This document shows, one piece after another, positions 1 to 8,800 of a DNA stretch of 31,219 bases (position 1 is its first letter; every line of letters begins with the position of its first letter). The translations under genes and the position numbers were made by a program. Under the pieces are notes generated by a model, which saw only the letters and a program-made list of their open reading frames with translations, was not told the DNA's origin and did no database searches. Source of the stretch: an uncultured Methanobrevibacter sp. GTDB taxonomy: Archaea > Methanobacteriota > Methanobacteria > Methanobacteriales > Methanobacteriaceae. The stretch covers positions 1-31,219 of the forward strand of contig ONIK01000026.1 in NCBI GenBank assembly GCA_900317865.1, read 5' to 3'.

Positions 1-438
1 GGAGGAGGATTGTCTGCAGCATTTGCTGAACATTTGGCTGTTATTGATTTGCCTCAACCTGAAAACTTAATTTTAATATCTCCTTGGCTTGATGTGTCAA
101 TGTCTGGAGATTATGATGAAGTGGAAGTTGATCCAATGCTTGGAGTGGATGGACTGCGTGAAATGGGTGAAACATGGGCAGCTGAACTTGATTCCAAGGA
201 CTATAAAGTGAGTCCGCTCTTTGGAGAAGTAGAAAATCTTCCAAAAACAACACTTTTCGTAGGAACTCATGAAATATTTTATCCGGATGTTGTAAAATTC
301 TATAACAAACTAAAAGATAATGGTGTTGACGCTGAACTTAATGTTGGTGAAGAAATGACTCATGTTTATGCTATTTACCCATTGGTTTCAGAATCAAAGG
401 AAGCATTCAAACACATTGTTGAAGTAATTTTAGATTAA
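1..438 (+). CDS. alpha/beta hydrolase (HSL-like), 3' part
   Basis: The reading frame is open from base 1, so the gene begins outside the window and only its last 145 codons are seen. The first residues, GGGLSAAFAEH, look like the end of a GDSAGG-type nucleophile elbow of the hormone-sensitive-lipase/acetyl-esterase family; the serine itself would lie just upstream. The segment FVGTHEIFYPD matches the acid-residue region of these lipases, and EMTHVYAIYP near the C-terminus carries the probable catalytic histidine. The expected role is hydrolysis of a short-chain ester by a cytoplasmic enzyme, but the substrate cannot be deduced. A hairpin with a T-run follows the stop at once. The family call is fairly firm from the motif set; the exact activity is unknown. 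Confidence 0.8.
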   Translation, partial: GGGLSAAFAEHLAVIDLPQPENLILISPWLDVSMSGDYDEVEVDPMLGVDGLREMGETWAAELDSKDYKVSPLFGEVENLPKTTLFVGTHEIFYPDVVKFYNKLKDNGVDAELNVGEEMTHVYAIYPLVSESKEAFKHIVEVILD

Positions 439-441
439 ATG

Positions 442-476
442 AGGAGTTAACTGCAGAATTATTTAACTCCTTTTTA
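442..476 (+). terminator. hairpin plus T-run after the hydrolase gene
   Basis: AGGAGTTAA (442-450) is perfectly complementary to TTAACTCCT (463-471) and is followed by a run of T. It sits four bases after the stop codon, so it probably ends the hydrolase transcript. From here to about 700 the sequence is AT-rich and I see no gene in it. Confidence 0.6.
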
Positions 477-700
477 TAATCAATTATTTAAATTATAATT
501 AATGTGAAATTTTATAATATGCTTTTTAACATTGGTCATATCCTATCTTGTTAATTCAATATATTATAAACTTTCATTTCAACTTTTTATTGAATTTAAC
601 TATTTTTATGCAGAATTAATAATTCAAAAACTGCCTTTCACAAAAAATTTCAAATCAACAAGGTTTTTAGAAAGAGTCTTTCTGAGATGAATTGTTAACA

Positions 701-709
701 TTTATATAA
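701..709 (+). promoter_or_regulatory. TATA box for the SRP RNA
   Basis: TTTATATAA is a good archaeal TATA box. It lies 25-30 bases before the inferred 5' end of the SRP RNA at about 730, the normal spacing for TBP/TFB promoters. Confidence 0.6.
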
Positions 710-729
710 TATTAATTATATAAAATAAT

Positions 730-1040
730 AATGGCTAGACTGGAGGGTTAGGGGTCCTCTGTAAGCACACACCCCCTTTGGTGCAGTCGAAGTTCAAGAG
801 GCGGCTTTTTAAGAAAGTATGAGCCTGGAAAAACAACATAGAAACTTCGTCCTACAGGATTAATGGTGGTGAGGTCTTTACTGGAGGGTAAAGAAGAATC
901 ATCTTTGATATAGGAACGTGTCAGGCCCGGAAGGGAGCAGCTCTACTATTAACAATTGATGCTTGTAGTATCCCGGGGTGGAGTTGGGTTTTCAGATCAC
1001 TTATATTTTTGAGATTTGTCCACTCTTGAACGTGCCATTT
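730..1040 (+). ncRNA. ffs: signal recognition particle RNA (7S RNA)
   Basis: The hallmark of SRP helix 8 is present: GTCAGG, CCCGGAAGGG and AGCAGC around 919-940, with the GGAA tetraloop at 929-932. Helix 6 is visible as CTTTAC/GTAAAG closing a GGAG tetraloop at 883-886, the site recognised by SRP19. The termini pair: AATGGC at 730-735 with GCCATT at 1034-1039, which defines an archaeal helix 1. GTTCAAGAG (792-800) pairs perfectly with CTCTTGAAC (1023-1031) as the base of helix 5, and ACTTCG/CGGGGT plus CTACAGG/CTTGTAG support its upper part. The RNA would be about 310 nt, the usual archaeal size. It scaffolds SRP19 and SRP54 for co-translational targeting of secreted and membrane proteins. 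The identity is certain; the ends may be off by several bases. Confidence 0.95.
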
Positions 1041-1102
1041 ATAATAATGAATAAGTTTATAAGTAACTTTAAACATATAATGTTATATCTTGTTTTATTT
1101 AT

Positions 1103-1186
1103 GTCGGGATGGCCCAGCCTGGTACGGCGTCGGACTGCTAATCCGATGGTCATATGACCACCCGGGTTCAAATCCCGGTCCCGGCG
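1103..1186 (+). tRNA. tRNA-Ser (anticodon GCT)
   Basis: This is an 84-nt cloverleaf. The acceptor GTCGGGA (1103-1109) pairs with TCCCGGC (1179-1185) through one G-T wobble, and the discriminator base is G1186, as in serine tRNAs. The anticodon stem TCGGA/TCCGA encloses loop CTGCTAA with anticodon GCT at 1137-1139, reading AGC/AGT. The long variable arm TGGTCA/TGACCA marks a class II tRNA. The T arm is CCGGG/CCCGG with TTCAAAT. CCA is not encoded and I see no intron. A TATA-like stretch (AACATATAAT, about 1072-1081) lies about 25 bases upstream. It is in tandem with the SRP RNA. Confidence 0.97.
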
Positions 1187-1198
1187 TTTATATTTATT

Positions 1199-2098
1199 TT
1201 AATTGTCTATTTCTTGTTTGTGTTCATATTCCAGTCCTAATGGGCAAGTATGTACTGAAACTGACTTTATTTTATCTATTTTTAAAACATTCTGCTCAAC
1301 TTCATGTGCGATTTTATGTGATTCATTAACGCTTAAATCTCCATTAACTTTTATATGGAGAAAAACAACATAATAAGGACCATAATTGTCTACTTTAATA
1401 TTATGGGCTTCATAGGCATTTGGTGTATTGTTTGCGACTTCTTCTATTTCTCTTATTATATCTTTAGGAACTTTGCCTAAAATATTATTAATATTATCTT
1501 TACCTATTTCAAATGCCGTTTTCATGATTAATAATCCGATTATTATTCCTACAATCGGATCAAGCATTGGATAACCCATATTTGCTACAAGAATACTAAT
1601 TAAAATTGCTATTGATGAATAAATATCCGTTTTTTGATGATGGCCATCTGCTTCAATGGCGGGACTGTCTATTTTTTTTCCTATTCCAATAATATATCTA
1701 CTAACAGCGATGTTTAAAATTATGCCGACAACTGCTATTAACGCAGCATAATAATCTGGAACGGTAATTAAGTTTGGGTTTATAATTTTTTCTATAGCAT
1801 TTACTATAATTTCCCATCCTATTATTACCAAAAACATAAGGATAATAAGTCCGGCTATTGCTTCTGCCCTGCCATGACCCATAAGATGTTCTTCATCTGA
1901 AGGTTTTTGTCCTACTTTAAATCCTGCAAATGCTATAATTGTAGTTAGGATATCTGAAAATGTGTGGAATCCTTCAGCAATTAATGCATAACTTCCACTA
2001 ATATATCCTACAGTAATGTTTAATGCTGTTAAAACAATATTTGAAATAATAGCTACAATGGCTGCTTTATTTCCTTCTTTATTTCGATTTTCATCCAT
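1199..2098 (-). CDS. cation diffusion facilitator (CDF) metal transporter
   Basis: This 299-residue protein has about six TM segments and the two metal-site signatures of the CDF/SLC30 family: H45-x3-D49 in HTFSD (TM2) and H154-x3-D158 in HHQKTD (TM5), plus a GHGRAEA turn between TM2 and TM3. The C-terminal 90 residues look like the cytoplasmic ferredoxin-like dimerisation domain. It should export a divalent metal (Zn, Fe, Mn or Co) against protons; the metal cannot be told from sequence. The HxxxD pattern in TM2 is typical of the MMT1/FieF-like groups. The ATG start (2098) overlaps the end of the aminotransferase gene by 8 bases, so translation is probably coupled. A clear paralogue lies at 29454-30356. 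The 3' end faces the tRNA gene 12 bases away. Confidence 0.92.
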   Translation of the reverse strand: MDENRNKEGNKAAIVAIISNIVLTALNITVGYISGSYALIAEGFHTFSDILTTIIAFAGFKVGQKPSDEEHLMGHGRAEAIAGLIILMFLVIIGWEIIVNAIEKIINPNLITVPDYYAALIAVVGIILNIAVSRYIIGIGKKIDSPAIEADGHHQKTDIYSSIAILISILVANMGYPMLDPIVGIIIGLLIMKTAFEIGKDNINNILGKVPKDIIREIEEVANNTPNAYEAHNIKVDNYGPYYVVFLHIKVNGDLSVNESHKIAHEVEQNVLKIDKIKSVSVHTCPLGLEYEHKQEIDN

Positions 2099-3209
2099 TT
2101 ACTATTTTCTCCTCTAAAATGTCCATGGCTTTTGCAATATTTTCATATGAATTAGCATAAGACATTCTCACATGTCCTTTTCCATTTGATCCAAAAGCTG
2201 CACCCGGAACAGTTATCACTCCAGCTTTTGCTGCTTTTTGAACAAAGTTTTCATCTTCAATTTTTGGAAATACGTAAAATGCACCTTCTGCATTTACAGT
2301 TTCATAACCCATTCCATTTAATCTATTAACAATTAAATCTCTTCTTCTTTTAAATTCTGCGACCATTTTATTTACTTCATCCTGTGGTCCTCTTAATGCT
2401 TCTAAAGCACCTTTTTGGGATGTTGTTGTAGCGCATGCAATATTGTATTGATGAATTTTAAGCAGTTCTTCACATAAATCCTCATTGGCAGTAAGATATC
2501 CTATTCTTAATCCAGTCATAGCATATGTTTTTGAAAATCCGTTTAATGTAACTACGTTTTCACTCCATTTTGCTGGAGAATAGTGCTTTTTACCATAAAT
2601 TATTTTTTCATATATCTCATCTGAAATGATGATGAAATTGTTATCCATAGATAAATCTGCAATAGCTTTAATGTCTTCTTTTTCCATTACTGCTCCGGTA
2701 GGGTTTGATGGTGAATTCAATATTATTGCTTTTGTGTTTTTGGTTATTTTTTCTTCAACGTCACTGGCTTTTAATTTAAATTCATTTTCCATTTTGCATT
2801 CAACAGGAATTGTCTGCCCGTCTGCAAGCTCAATACATGCACCATATGATAAAAAACTAGGATTTGGTAATATTACTTCATCACCTTTTTCTATAAATGC
2901 CTGTGCACACAGATATAGACCTTCACTTGCCCCAACGGTTACTATAATGTTTTCTGCATTAGTTTTTATTCCATTATCATTTTTAAATTTTTTAACGATT
3001 TCTTCTCTTAATTCAATGTAACCTTTATTTGGAGTATAATGAGTATCATTTTCATTGATTGATTCAATCATTGCATTTTTGATGTTTTCAGGAACATTAA
3101 AGTCAGGTTCACCAATTCCCAAATTTATAGCATCAGGATTTGTCACTTCAAACATTTTTCTTATCTGAGATAATTCAATTTTTTCAGTTCTTTTTGCTGG
3201 ATTAATCAT
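2091..3209 (-). CDS. class I/II PLP-dependent aminotransferase
   Basis: This 372-residue protein is a fold-type I aminotransferase of the aspartate/aromatic subgroup. Visible landmarks are IGEPDF (about 32-37), Y59 in THYTP, NSPSNPTG (165-172), the PLP-phenol contact DEIY (197-200), the Schiff-base lysine K227 in NGFSKTYAMTG with R235, and a C-terminal substrate-carboxylate arginine in HVRMSYA. It should move an amino group from aspartate, an aromatic or another amino acid to 2-oxoglutarate; the substrate cannot be fixed from sequence alone. An AGAGGA ribosome site precedes the ATG by about 6 bases. The gene lies 43 bases after the radical SAM gene and overlaps the CDF gene. That gap is AT-rich with TATA-like runs, so it may also have its own promoter. 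Confidence 0.9.
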   Translation of the reverse strand: MINPAKRTEKIELSQIRKMFEVTNPDAINLGIGEPDFNVPENIKNAMIESINENDTHYTPNKGYIELREEIVKKFKNDNGIKTNAENIIVTVGASEGLYLCAQAFIEKGDEVILPNPSFLSYGACIELADGQTIPVECKMENEFKLKASDVEEKITKNTKAIILNSPSNPTGAVMEKEDIKAIADLSMDNNFIIISDEIYEKIIYGKKHYSPAKWSENVVTLNGFSKTYAMTGLRIGYLTANEDLCEELLKIHQYNIACATTTSQKGALEALRGPQDEVNKMVAEFKRRRDLIVNRLNGMGYETVNAEGAFYVFPKIEDENFVQKAAKAGVITVPGAAFGSNGKGHVRMSYANSYENIAKAMDILEEKIVNG

Positions 3210-3252
3210 GATTATTCCTCTTATAATTATATTATATATTAATTGTTATATG

Positions 3253-4809
3253 TTAATTTTCACAGGCACCACAGTTATAACATGGTGATTCATTGCACCA
3301 TGGAGTTTGCTTTTTACTTTGCATTCTTTTGAATTCAATTTTTAAAAATTCTTTTTTTACTCCAGTATCGATTTTGTCCCAAGGAAGATTATCATCAATA
3401 TTATACTTGGGTAAATATTCCATCCATTCATGTATGGTTACATTTTGCGATAATGATTTTTCAATAATTGTTGAAACATCACTATTTCCACAGGATAATA
3501 TATACTGGATGAGTGCTTTTTTAGGACTTTCTATCTTTATGTTAAATTTACGCAAATGTTTTTTAATATATTTGCTTTTATGTTTTATGTCCTTGAAATT
3601 ATAACTCGTCCATTGTAGTGGAGTATGGGGTTTTGGAACAACGGGATTGATACTGAATTTTATCTTTTTTCTTGAGGTATGCATGTTTCCAATTTTTTCA
3701 ATATATTCACAAAGACTTTCAATATCATCCATTGTCTCATATGGCAGTCCCATTAAAAAATATAATTTTATATTGAAGTCAAGTTTTATTGCATCTTCAA
3801 TTACTGAAAATATCTTTTCATCGGGTATGTCCTTATTAATTCTTTTTCTTAAAATATCTATTGACTCCGGTGCAAGAGTAATTGTCTTTAAACCACTTTC
3901 TTTTAGATGTTTTAAACTTTCATATGTAATTGATTCTATTCTAAGTGATGGTGTTGAAATCTGGAATTTTTTTTCTTCAAGTTTTCTTATCAATGTTTCA
4001 ATTTGTGAATAGTCACTAACTGCAGCTCCGATTAATGTAATTTTATTTAAGCCTGTAGTCTGTCTTGTTTTTTCGGCAATGTTAATTAATTTATCGATAT
4101 TTGTTTCTCTCATCGGCCTATAAATGTAACTCGACATGCAAAATCTACAGCCTCTTGTACATCCTCTTGATACATTCAGCATTATGGAGTCACTAAAGAC
4201 AGTAGTATAGGCTTCATCATCGCTTTTTGTAATTATGGGTTCAGTTATATGGTATGCTTCATCCATATTTTTTACCAGTGCAATTTTTGCATTGTTGTTG
4301 AATTCCGGAATGTAAACTCCGTCAATATCTAAAAAATTACTTAAACCTTTATTTTCCAGGTATCTGTCTAGAAATTTATCCAGTATTACTTCTCCTTCAC
4401 CAATAATAAAAATATCAATATATTCTGATAAGGGGGTCGGGTTGGCACTGGCACATGGTCCGCCTGCAATAATTAATGGATCATTTTCATTTCTTTCGCT
4501 GCGTTTCAGTGGGATATTTGCCTTTTTTAAAAGTTCTAAAACATTAAAATAATCTTCTTCAAACTGTAATGAGAAGCTGATAATATCAAATTTGTTTAGT
4601 GGTGTATTGGACTCAATTGAAGTGGTATTGGGAAATGTTACTCTCTCACACCATGTATCATTTCTTTCATTAATGAAATTATATAATATATTATATCCTA
4701 AAGATGACATTGCTGTGCGGTATATGTTGGGGTATGTTAAAGCAAATCTGATGTTTATTTTTTTATAATCTTTCTTGAAAATATTGTCTTCAAATATCAT
4801 TTTTTTCAT
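3253..4809 (-). CDS. radical SAM protein with B12-binding-like N-terminus
   Basis: This 518-residue protein has C217-x3-C221-x2-C224 (SRGCTRGCRFC), the [4Fe-4S]/SAM motif, followed by a TIM-barrel half. Residues about 1-200 resemble the Rossmann-type cobalamin-binding region often found before such cores, with AGGPCA at 115-120 and IIGEGE at 135-140, but I see no clear DxHxxG motif, so cobalamin binding is uncertain. The extreme C-terminus has four closely spaced cysteines (C505, C510, C513, C516, ending in CGAC), probably a second iron-sulfur or zinc site. The substrate is unknown; the family includes methyltransferases and methylthiotransferases. A TATA-like element around 4851-4862 would give a short leader. 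It is probably the first gene of the operon that continues with the aminotransferase and the CDF transporter. Confidence 0.8.
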   Translation of the reverse strand: MKKMIFEDNIFKKDYKKINIRFALTYPNIYRTAMSSLGYNILYNFINERNDTWCERVTFPNTTSIESNTPLNKFDIISFSLQFEEDYFNVLELLKKANIPLKRSERNENDPLIIAGGPCASANPTPLSEYIDIFIIGEGEVILDKFLDRYLENKGLSNFLDIDGVYIPEFNNNAKIALVKNMDEAYHITEPIITKSDDEAYTTVFSDSIMLNVSRGCTRGCRFCMSSYIYRPMRETNIDKLINIAEKTRQTTGLNKITLIGAAVSDYSQIETLIRKLEEKKFQISTPSLRIESITYESLKHLKESGLKTITLAPESIDILRKRINKDIPDEKIFSVIEDAIKLDFNIKLYFLMGLPYETMDDIESLCEYIEKIGNMHTSRKKIKFSINPVVPKPHTPLQWTSYNFKDIKHKSKYIKKHLRKFNIKIESPKKALIQYILSCGNSDVSTIIEKSLSQNVTIHEWMEYLPKYNIDDNLPWDKIDTGVKKEFLKIEFKRMQSKKQTPWCNESPCYNCGACEN

Positions 4810-4966
4810 TTTTTTATATTTTCATTTATCTTGGTTATTTTTTTAATTTTTCTATTATATGTACTTTATTTTATTATTAATTAATCTTAAATTTTTGTTT
4901 TTAATTTTAATTAGGTTGTTTTTAATCATTTTTTCTTAAACAATTAAACTAATGGAGTATCTATAT

Positions 4967-4986
4967 TTCATAAGGTCGCTTATGAA
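4967..4986. repeat. perfect 8-bp hairpin in the divergent intergenic region
   Basis: TTCATAAG (4967-4974) and CTTATGAA (4979-4986) are perfect inverted repeats around GTCG. The hairpin stands alone in the 409-base AT-rich gap between the divergent radical SAM and surface-protein genes. It is not followed by a T-run, so it is more likely a protein-binding site or chance than a terminator. Apart from this, the gap holds only TATA-like elements and no gene that I can see. Confidence 0.4.
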
Positions 4987-5131
4987 TGAATTTGAATTCA
5001 AGATATTTAAGCTTGTTTTAATCTATTCTAATATAAATTTTCTTTTTTAATTGATTTATGCATATTTTAAAGCTATTTTTGTTAATATAATTAATTTTAA
5101 GTCCTTTTTTTAATATTGTGGTTTTAATAAC

Positions 5132-5140
5132 ATTTATATA
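5132..5140 (+). promoter_or_regulatory. TATA box of the first giant surface-protein gene
   Basis: ATTTATATA is an archaeal TATA box that predicts transcription starting near 5160-5165. That leaves a leader of about 55 bases before the ATG at 5219 and makes the more upstream in-frame ATG at 5171 unlikely, because it would be almost leaderless. Confidence 0.5.
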
Positions 5141-5218
5141 TTATTAAATTATAATCTTTATTTACTCATTATGAATACTAATCTTAGTATATATCATATT
5201 TTTATTAAAATTTTCGTA

Positions 5219-8200
5219 ATGAGAATAAGAGGTGGAAAAATTTCTAATATAAGGAAAGTAATGTTTTTTTCTGTTGTTTTCATGACCTTTTTATTGATGG
5301 GGTCAGTATCAGCAATAGATTATAATATTACTGCAGATGATACAAGTTTATTAAATGAAAATAATAAAATTGTTTTTTCTTCACAAAGTTTAGAAGTTTC
5401 TAGTTATGATTCTATCTCAGAGACTGGTTCTCATGATGATAATATTACAATTACTTCTTCTGAAGAAGGTGAATTATTAACATCTCAATATATCTCTGAT
5501 GATAATACTGTCGTTGCTTCCAAGATGGCGACTTCATTAATTGGAAATGATACAGAATTATACTTTAAGAATGGAACCGCATTTAAAGTTGAATTATCCG
5601 ATAGCGATGGCTCTTTATTAGCTAATCAAAGTGTAATTTTCAATATTAATAATGTAAATTATACTAGGACAACTAATAATGAAGGTATTGCTTCTATAGG
5701 GATAAATTTAATCCCTGGGGAATATAAAATTTCATCTTTCTATGCAGGCACAAATGATTATGTATCTTCTTCTACTACAAATATAGTTAAAGTATTATCC
5801 ACGATTTCCGGAGAAGATATTGAGAAATACTATAGAAATGACACTCAGTTTTATGTTACATTGATTAACGGTCAGGGTAATTTATTAAATAATACAACCG
5901 TTATTTTTAATATAAATGGTGTATTTTATGAAAGAAAAACTAATGAAAATGGAACTGCAAGGTTAAATATTAATCTTAATGCTGGTGAATATTTTATAAC
6001 TACAACCAACACGGTCAATGGTGAAACTAAAGGTAATAATGTCACTGTTTTATCTACTGTTGATGGTAATGATGTAGTTAAATATTATAAAAACGACACC
6101 CAGTATTATGCTACATTTTTAGATAATGTAGGTAAACCATTAGCTAATACTAATGTATCATTTAATATAAATGGTGTTTTATATAATCGTACAACTAATG
6201 CTAAGGGTATTGCAAAGATGAATATTAATCTTTATCCAAATAATTATACTATTACTGCTATTAATCCTATTAATAATGAGGGGCATGGTAATTATATTGA
6301 GGTTTTACCTACAATGTCTGCTGATGACTTGACCATGAACTATAGGAATGGTAGGTTTGCAGTTAATGTTGTTGATGATGTTGGAAATCCATTGGCTAAT
6401 ACTAATGTAACATTCAATATTAATGGTGTATTCTATAATCGTACCTCTGATGATGATGGTAATGCTTATTTAAATATCAATCTTAATGTAGGTCAATATA
6501 TTATAACATCTATGGATTATAGAGGTTTGTCCATATCCAATAATATTACAGTTAATAAAGCAAATACTACAATAACCGGTAAAAATGCTCATGTTATTAT
6601 TAGTATTCCTAGAAATTATACTGTTCATTTAATGGGTGAGAATAATCGTACTGTTGAGGGCGAAATAGTGCACTTTAAATATGCCAATTATACCGTTGAT
6701 GCAGTTACTGATAAAAATGGTAAGGCAAGTATTGCATTAAATAATCTTTCAATAGGATCTTATTCCATTGAATATTGGTTTGATGGAAATATGAATTATT
6801 ATCCATCAGCGTCAAGCAGTAAGTTAATAGTAGCTAATTCAACTGTAATCGTATATGGTGAAGATTTGGATATGGTTTATCATGACGGTTCTAGGTTTGA
6901 TGTTAAATTGACTGATTTATCAGGTAAAGCATTATCTAATAGAACTATTACATTTAATATAAACAACGTTGATTATAACCGTACTACTAATGATGAAGGT
7001 ATTGCAAGTATTGCTATTAATTTAATTCCTGGTACATATACAATTACATATACCCATTCTAAAATTGATGAAATGGATTATTATCAAGAATCAAATACTG
7101 TTGTTGTTAATAAATTGTATGCTAAACTCATTGCAGAAGATGTTTTCATGGAATTTGGGGACGACGGTAATTTTATTGCAAAATTAGTTGATATTAATAA
7201 CACTCCTGTTAGTGACGTTATTATTAATATGTCTATTAATGGTGTTGACTATTCCAGAGTTACAAATAAGTCCGGTGAAGCTAAATTACATATCGGCCTT
7301 ATAACAGGATATTATCCAATCGTCACTTCAATTGATAATGGATTCTATTCAGCAAAATCTATAACCAATCATGTTTTAGTTAACGGTACTATATTTGAAG
7401 CAGACGATATTGACGTAATTATAGGAACTGCTGGTGAGTTCCATGCTGCATTATTTGATGCTTATCATAAACCTATTGTAGGGGCTAATATTACATTTTA
7501 TTATAATGATATCACTACATGGGCTATAACTAATTCCAATGGTGTGGCAAGTATTAACATAGAAAATTTAATTGCTAAAGGCACATATCCTATTGTTTTC
7601 AGTTATAAAAATAATTCTGGTATGGCATATATTCATGTTAAAGGAACAATCAGTATTAATGAGTTAATTTCGGCTGCTAATTATGTGAATGGTTATATTG
7701 AAGCTAATGCTGCATTACCTGATGTAGTTCAAGTCGGTGATGATATTTTCACTAATGCTGAATATTTATATTTATTATCTGAAGCTATTGTCAGTATAAG
7801 TATGGGTGATTTATCTGATTTGTATATTTTAGGTACAATAAATAGTCCTTCTGATCCTGGCGCTGCAGCGGATATGGGTAATTTCAATGATTTCGTTAAT
7901 CTTGCAAATAATCTGTTGCTTATTATGGGTTCAGGTAATACACCTAATTCCGTTGATACTAACATTGGTACAATAGGTTATGATGGTGTTGTTTATGCGT
8001 TTACTCGTGTCATAGTATATTATGGTTTAACTAATCAGTTACCTGGTACAGTATCTATTAAATCCCTTAAATTGTATGAACCTCAAAGTGTTTTAGATAA
8101 TAAGAATACAATTACTGATTTAAGCCCATACTTATCCAGTTCTACTAACTGTCAGGTTACAAATGAAGCTATTGTAAATCTGGCTAGGAGTTTGACAGCT

Positions 8201-8572
8201 TCCTGTACAAATTCCTATGATAAGGCAGTAGCAATTTATAAATATGTTAGGGATGAAATTTCTTATAGTTTCTATTATGATACTCATTATGGTGCTGTAG
8301 GCACTTTGAATGCCGGAACAGGTAATTGTGTTGACCAAGCTCATTTATCCATTGCTTTATACAGGGCAGCAGGACTTCCAGCTAGATATGTGCATGGAAC
8401 ATGTTCATTTAGTAGCGGCGGTGTTTATGGTCATGTATGGGTTCAAGTTTTACTTGGGGATACATGGGTTGTTAGTGATTCAACTAGTAACAGAAACTCA
8501 TTTGATAATGTAGTTAATTGGAATAATTATAATTATGATCTTCATGGTTATTATTCAAGTATTTCATTCTAA
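5219..8572 (+). CDS. secreted Ig-repeat protein with pseudomurein-binding and transglutaminase-type protease domains
   Basis: The protein has 1117 residues. A Sec signal peptide (residues 1-32, ending GSVSA) is followed by a Ser/Asn-rich linker, then eight Ig-like repeats of about 88 residues (106-808), each with a FNINGVxYxRTT core and an IASIxINLxPGxY strand. Residues about 810-910 match the pseudomurein-binding repeat pattern (ISINELISAANYV, LPDVVQVG, AEYLYLLSEAI, then a related second half). Residues about 960-1117 form a transglutaminase-like domain with C1037 (GNCVDQAHL), H1072 (YGHVWVQV) and D1087 (VVSDST). PMBR plus Cys-His-Asp domain is the plan of the phage pseudomurein endoisopeptidases PeiW/PeiP, so cleavage or remodelling of pseudomurein peptide links is likely. 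There is no C-terminal anchor, so wall binding would rest on the PMBR. The start is uncertain: a GAGGTGG site lies inside the frame, four bases before an ATT at 5240. Confidence 0.88.
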   Translation: MRIRGGKISNIRKVMFFSVVFMTFLLMGSVSAIDYNITADDTSLLNENNKIVFSSQSLEVSSYDSISETGSHDDNITITSSEEGELLTSQYISDDNTVVASKMATSLIGNDTELYFKNGTAFKVELSDSDGSLLANQSVIFNINNVNYTRTTNNEGIASIGINLIPGEYKISSFYAGTNDYVSSSTTNIVKVLSTISGEDIEKYYRNDTQFYVTLINGQGNLLNNTTVIFNINGVFYERKTNENGTARLNINLNAGEYFITTTNTVNGETKGNNVTVLSTVDGNDVVKYYKNDTQYYATFLDNVGKPLANTNVSFNINGVLYNRTTNAKGIAKMNINLYPNNYTITAINPINNEGHGNYIEVLPTMSADDLTMNYRNGRFAVNVVDDVGNPLANTNVTFNINGVFYNRTSDDDGNAYLNINLNVGQYIITSMDYRGLSISNNITVNKANTTITGKNAHVIISIPRNYTVHLMGENNRTVEGEIVHFKYANYTVDAVTDKNGKASIALNNLSIGSYSIEYWFDGNMNYYPSASSSKLIVANSTVIVYGEDLDMVYHDGSRFDVKLTDLSGKALSNRTITFNINNVDYNRTTNDEGIASIAINLIPGTYTITYTHSKIDEMDYYQESNTVVVNKLYAKLIAEDVFMEFGDDGNFIAKLVDINNTPVSDVIINMSINGVDYSRVTNKSGEAKLHIGLITGYYPIVTSIDNGFYSAKSITNHVLVNGTIFEADDIDVIIGTAGEFHAALFDAYHKPIVGANITFYYNDITTWAITNSNGVASINIENLIAKGTYPIVFSYKNNSGMAYIHVKGTISINELISAANYVNGYIEANAALPDVVQVGDDIFTNAEYLYLLSEAIVSISMGDLSDLYILGTINSPSDPGAAADMGNFNDFVNLANNLLLIMGSGNTPNSVDTNIGTIGYDGVVYAFTRVIVYYGLTNQLPGTVSIKSLKLYEPQSVLDNKNTITDLSPYLSSSTNCQVTNEAIVNLARSLTASCTNSYDKAVAIYKYVRDEISYSFYYDTHYGAVGTLNAGTGNCVDQAHLSIALYRAAGLPARYVHGTCSFSSGGVYGHVWVQVLLGDTWVVSDSTSNRNSFDNVVNWNNYNYDLHGYYSSISF

Positions 8573-8578
8573 TTAACT

Positions 8579-8598
8579 TCTTTTTTTTCTTTTTTTTT
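8579..8598 (+). terminator. oligo-T terminator of the first surface-protein gene
   Basis: Two long T runs separated by a C begin six bases after the stop codon. This is the usual U-tract terminator of archaeal genes. The stop codon and the following AATTAACTTC are the same after the second paralogue. Confidence 0.6.
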
Positions 8599-8724
8599 AA
8601 AGAACTGATTTATTAAACTATTTTTTCCAAATTTATGTAATACTTGTTGATAATTTTATATTTAATATAATTCAAAAATTTATATGCAATCTTAAATTAT
8701 TTTTAACTTACAAAAATCACCAAG

Positions 8725-8734
8725 TTTAAATATA
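8725..8734 (+). promoter_or_regulatory. probable TATA box of the second surface-protein gene
   Basis: TTTAAATATA lies about 75 bases before the TTG at 8801, predicting a leader of roughly 45 bases, similar to that of the first gene. The rest of the 8573-8800 gap is AT-rich and has no visible gene. Confidence 0.4.
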
Positions 8735-8800
8735 ATTTTTCATAAAATTTATTATGTATTCATAGATAAATATTCATTTTTTTATTAGAATATTCGTTGG

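Noticed and set aside
439..700. A regulatory RNA upstream of the SRP RNA
   Set aside because: Beyond the terminator hairpin, I see only AT-rich sequence without stable pairing or conserved motifs.
1090..1329. A 79-codon plus-strand frame running through the tRNA gene
   Set aside because: It is a chance frame across the tRNA-Ser gene and the antisense of the CDF transporter.
5171..5218. N-terminal extension of the first surface protein from ATG 5171
   Set aside because: It would be almost leaderless given the TATA box at 5132-5140, has no ribosome site, adds a hydrophobic stretch before the real signal peptide, and has no counterpart in the paralogue.
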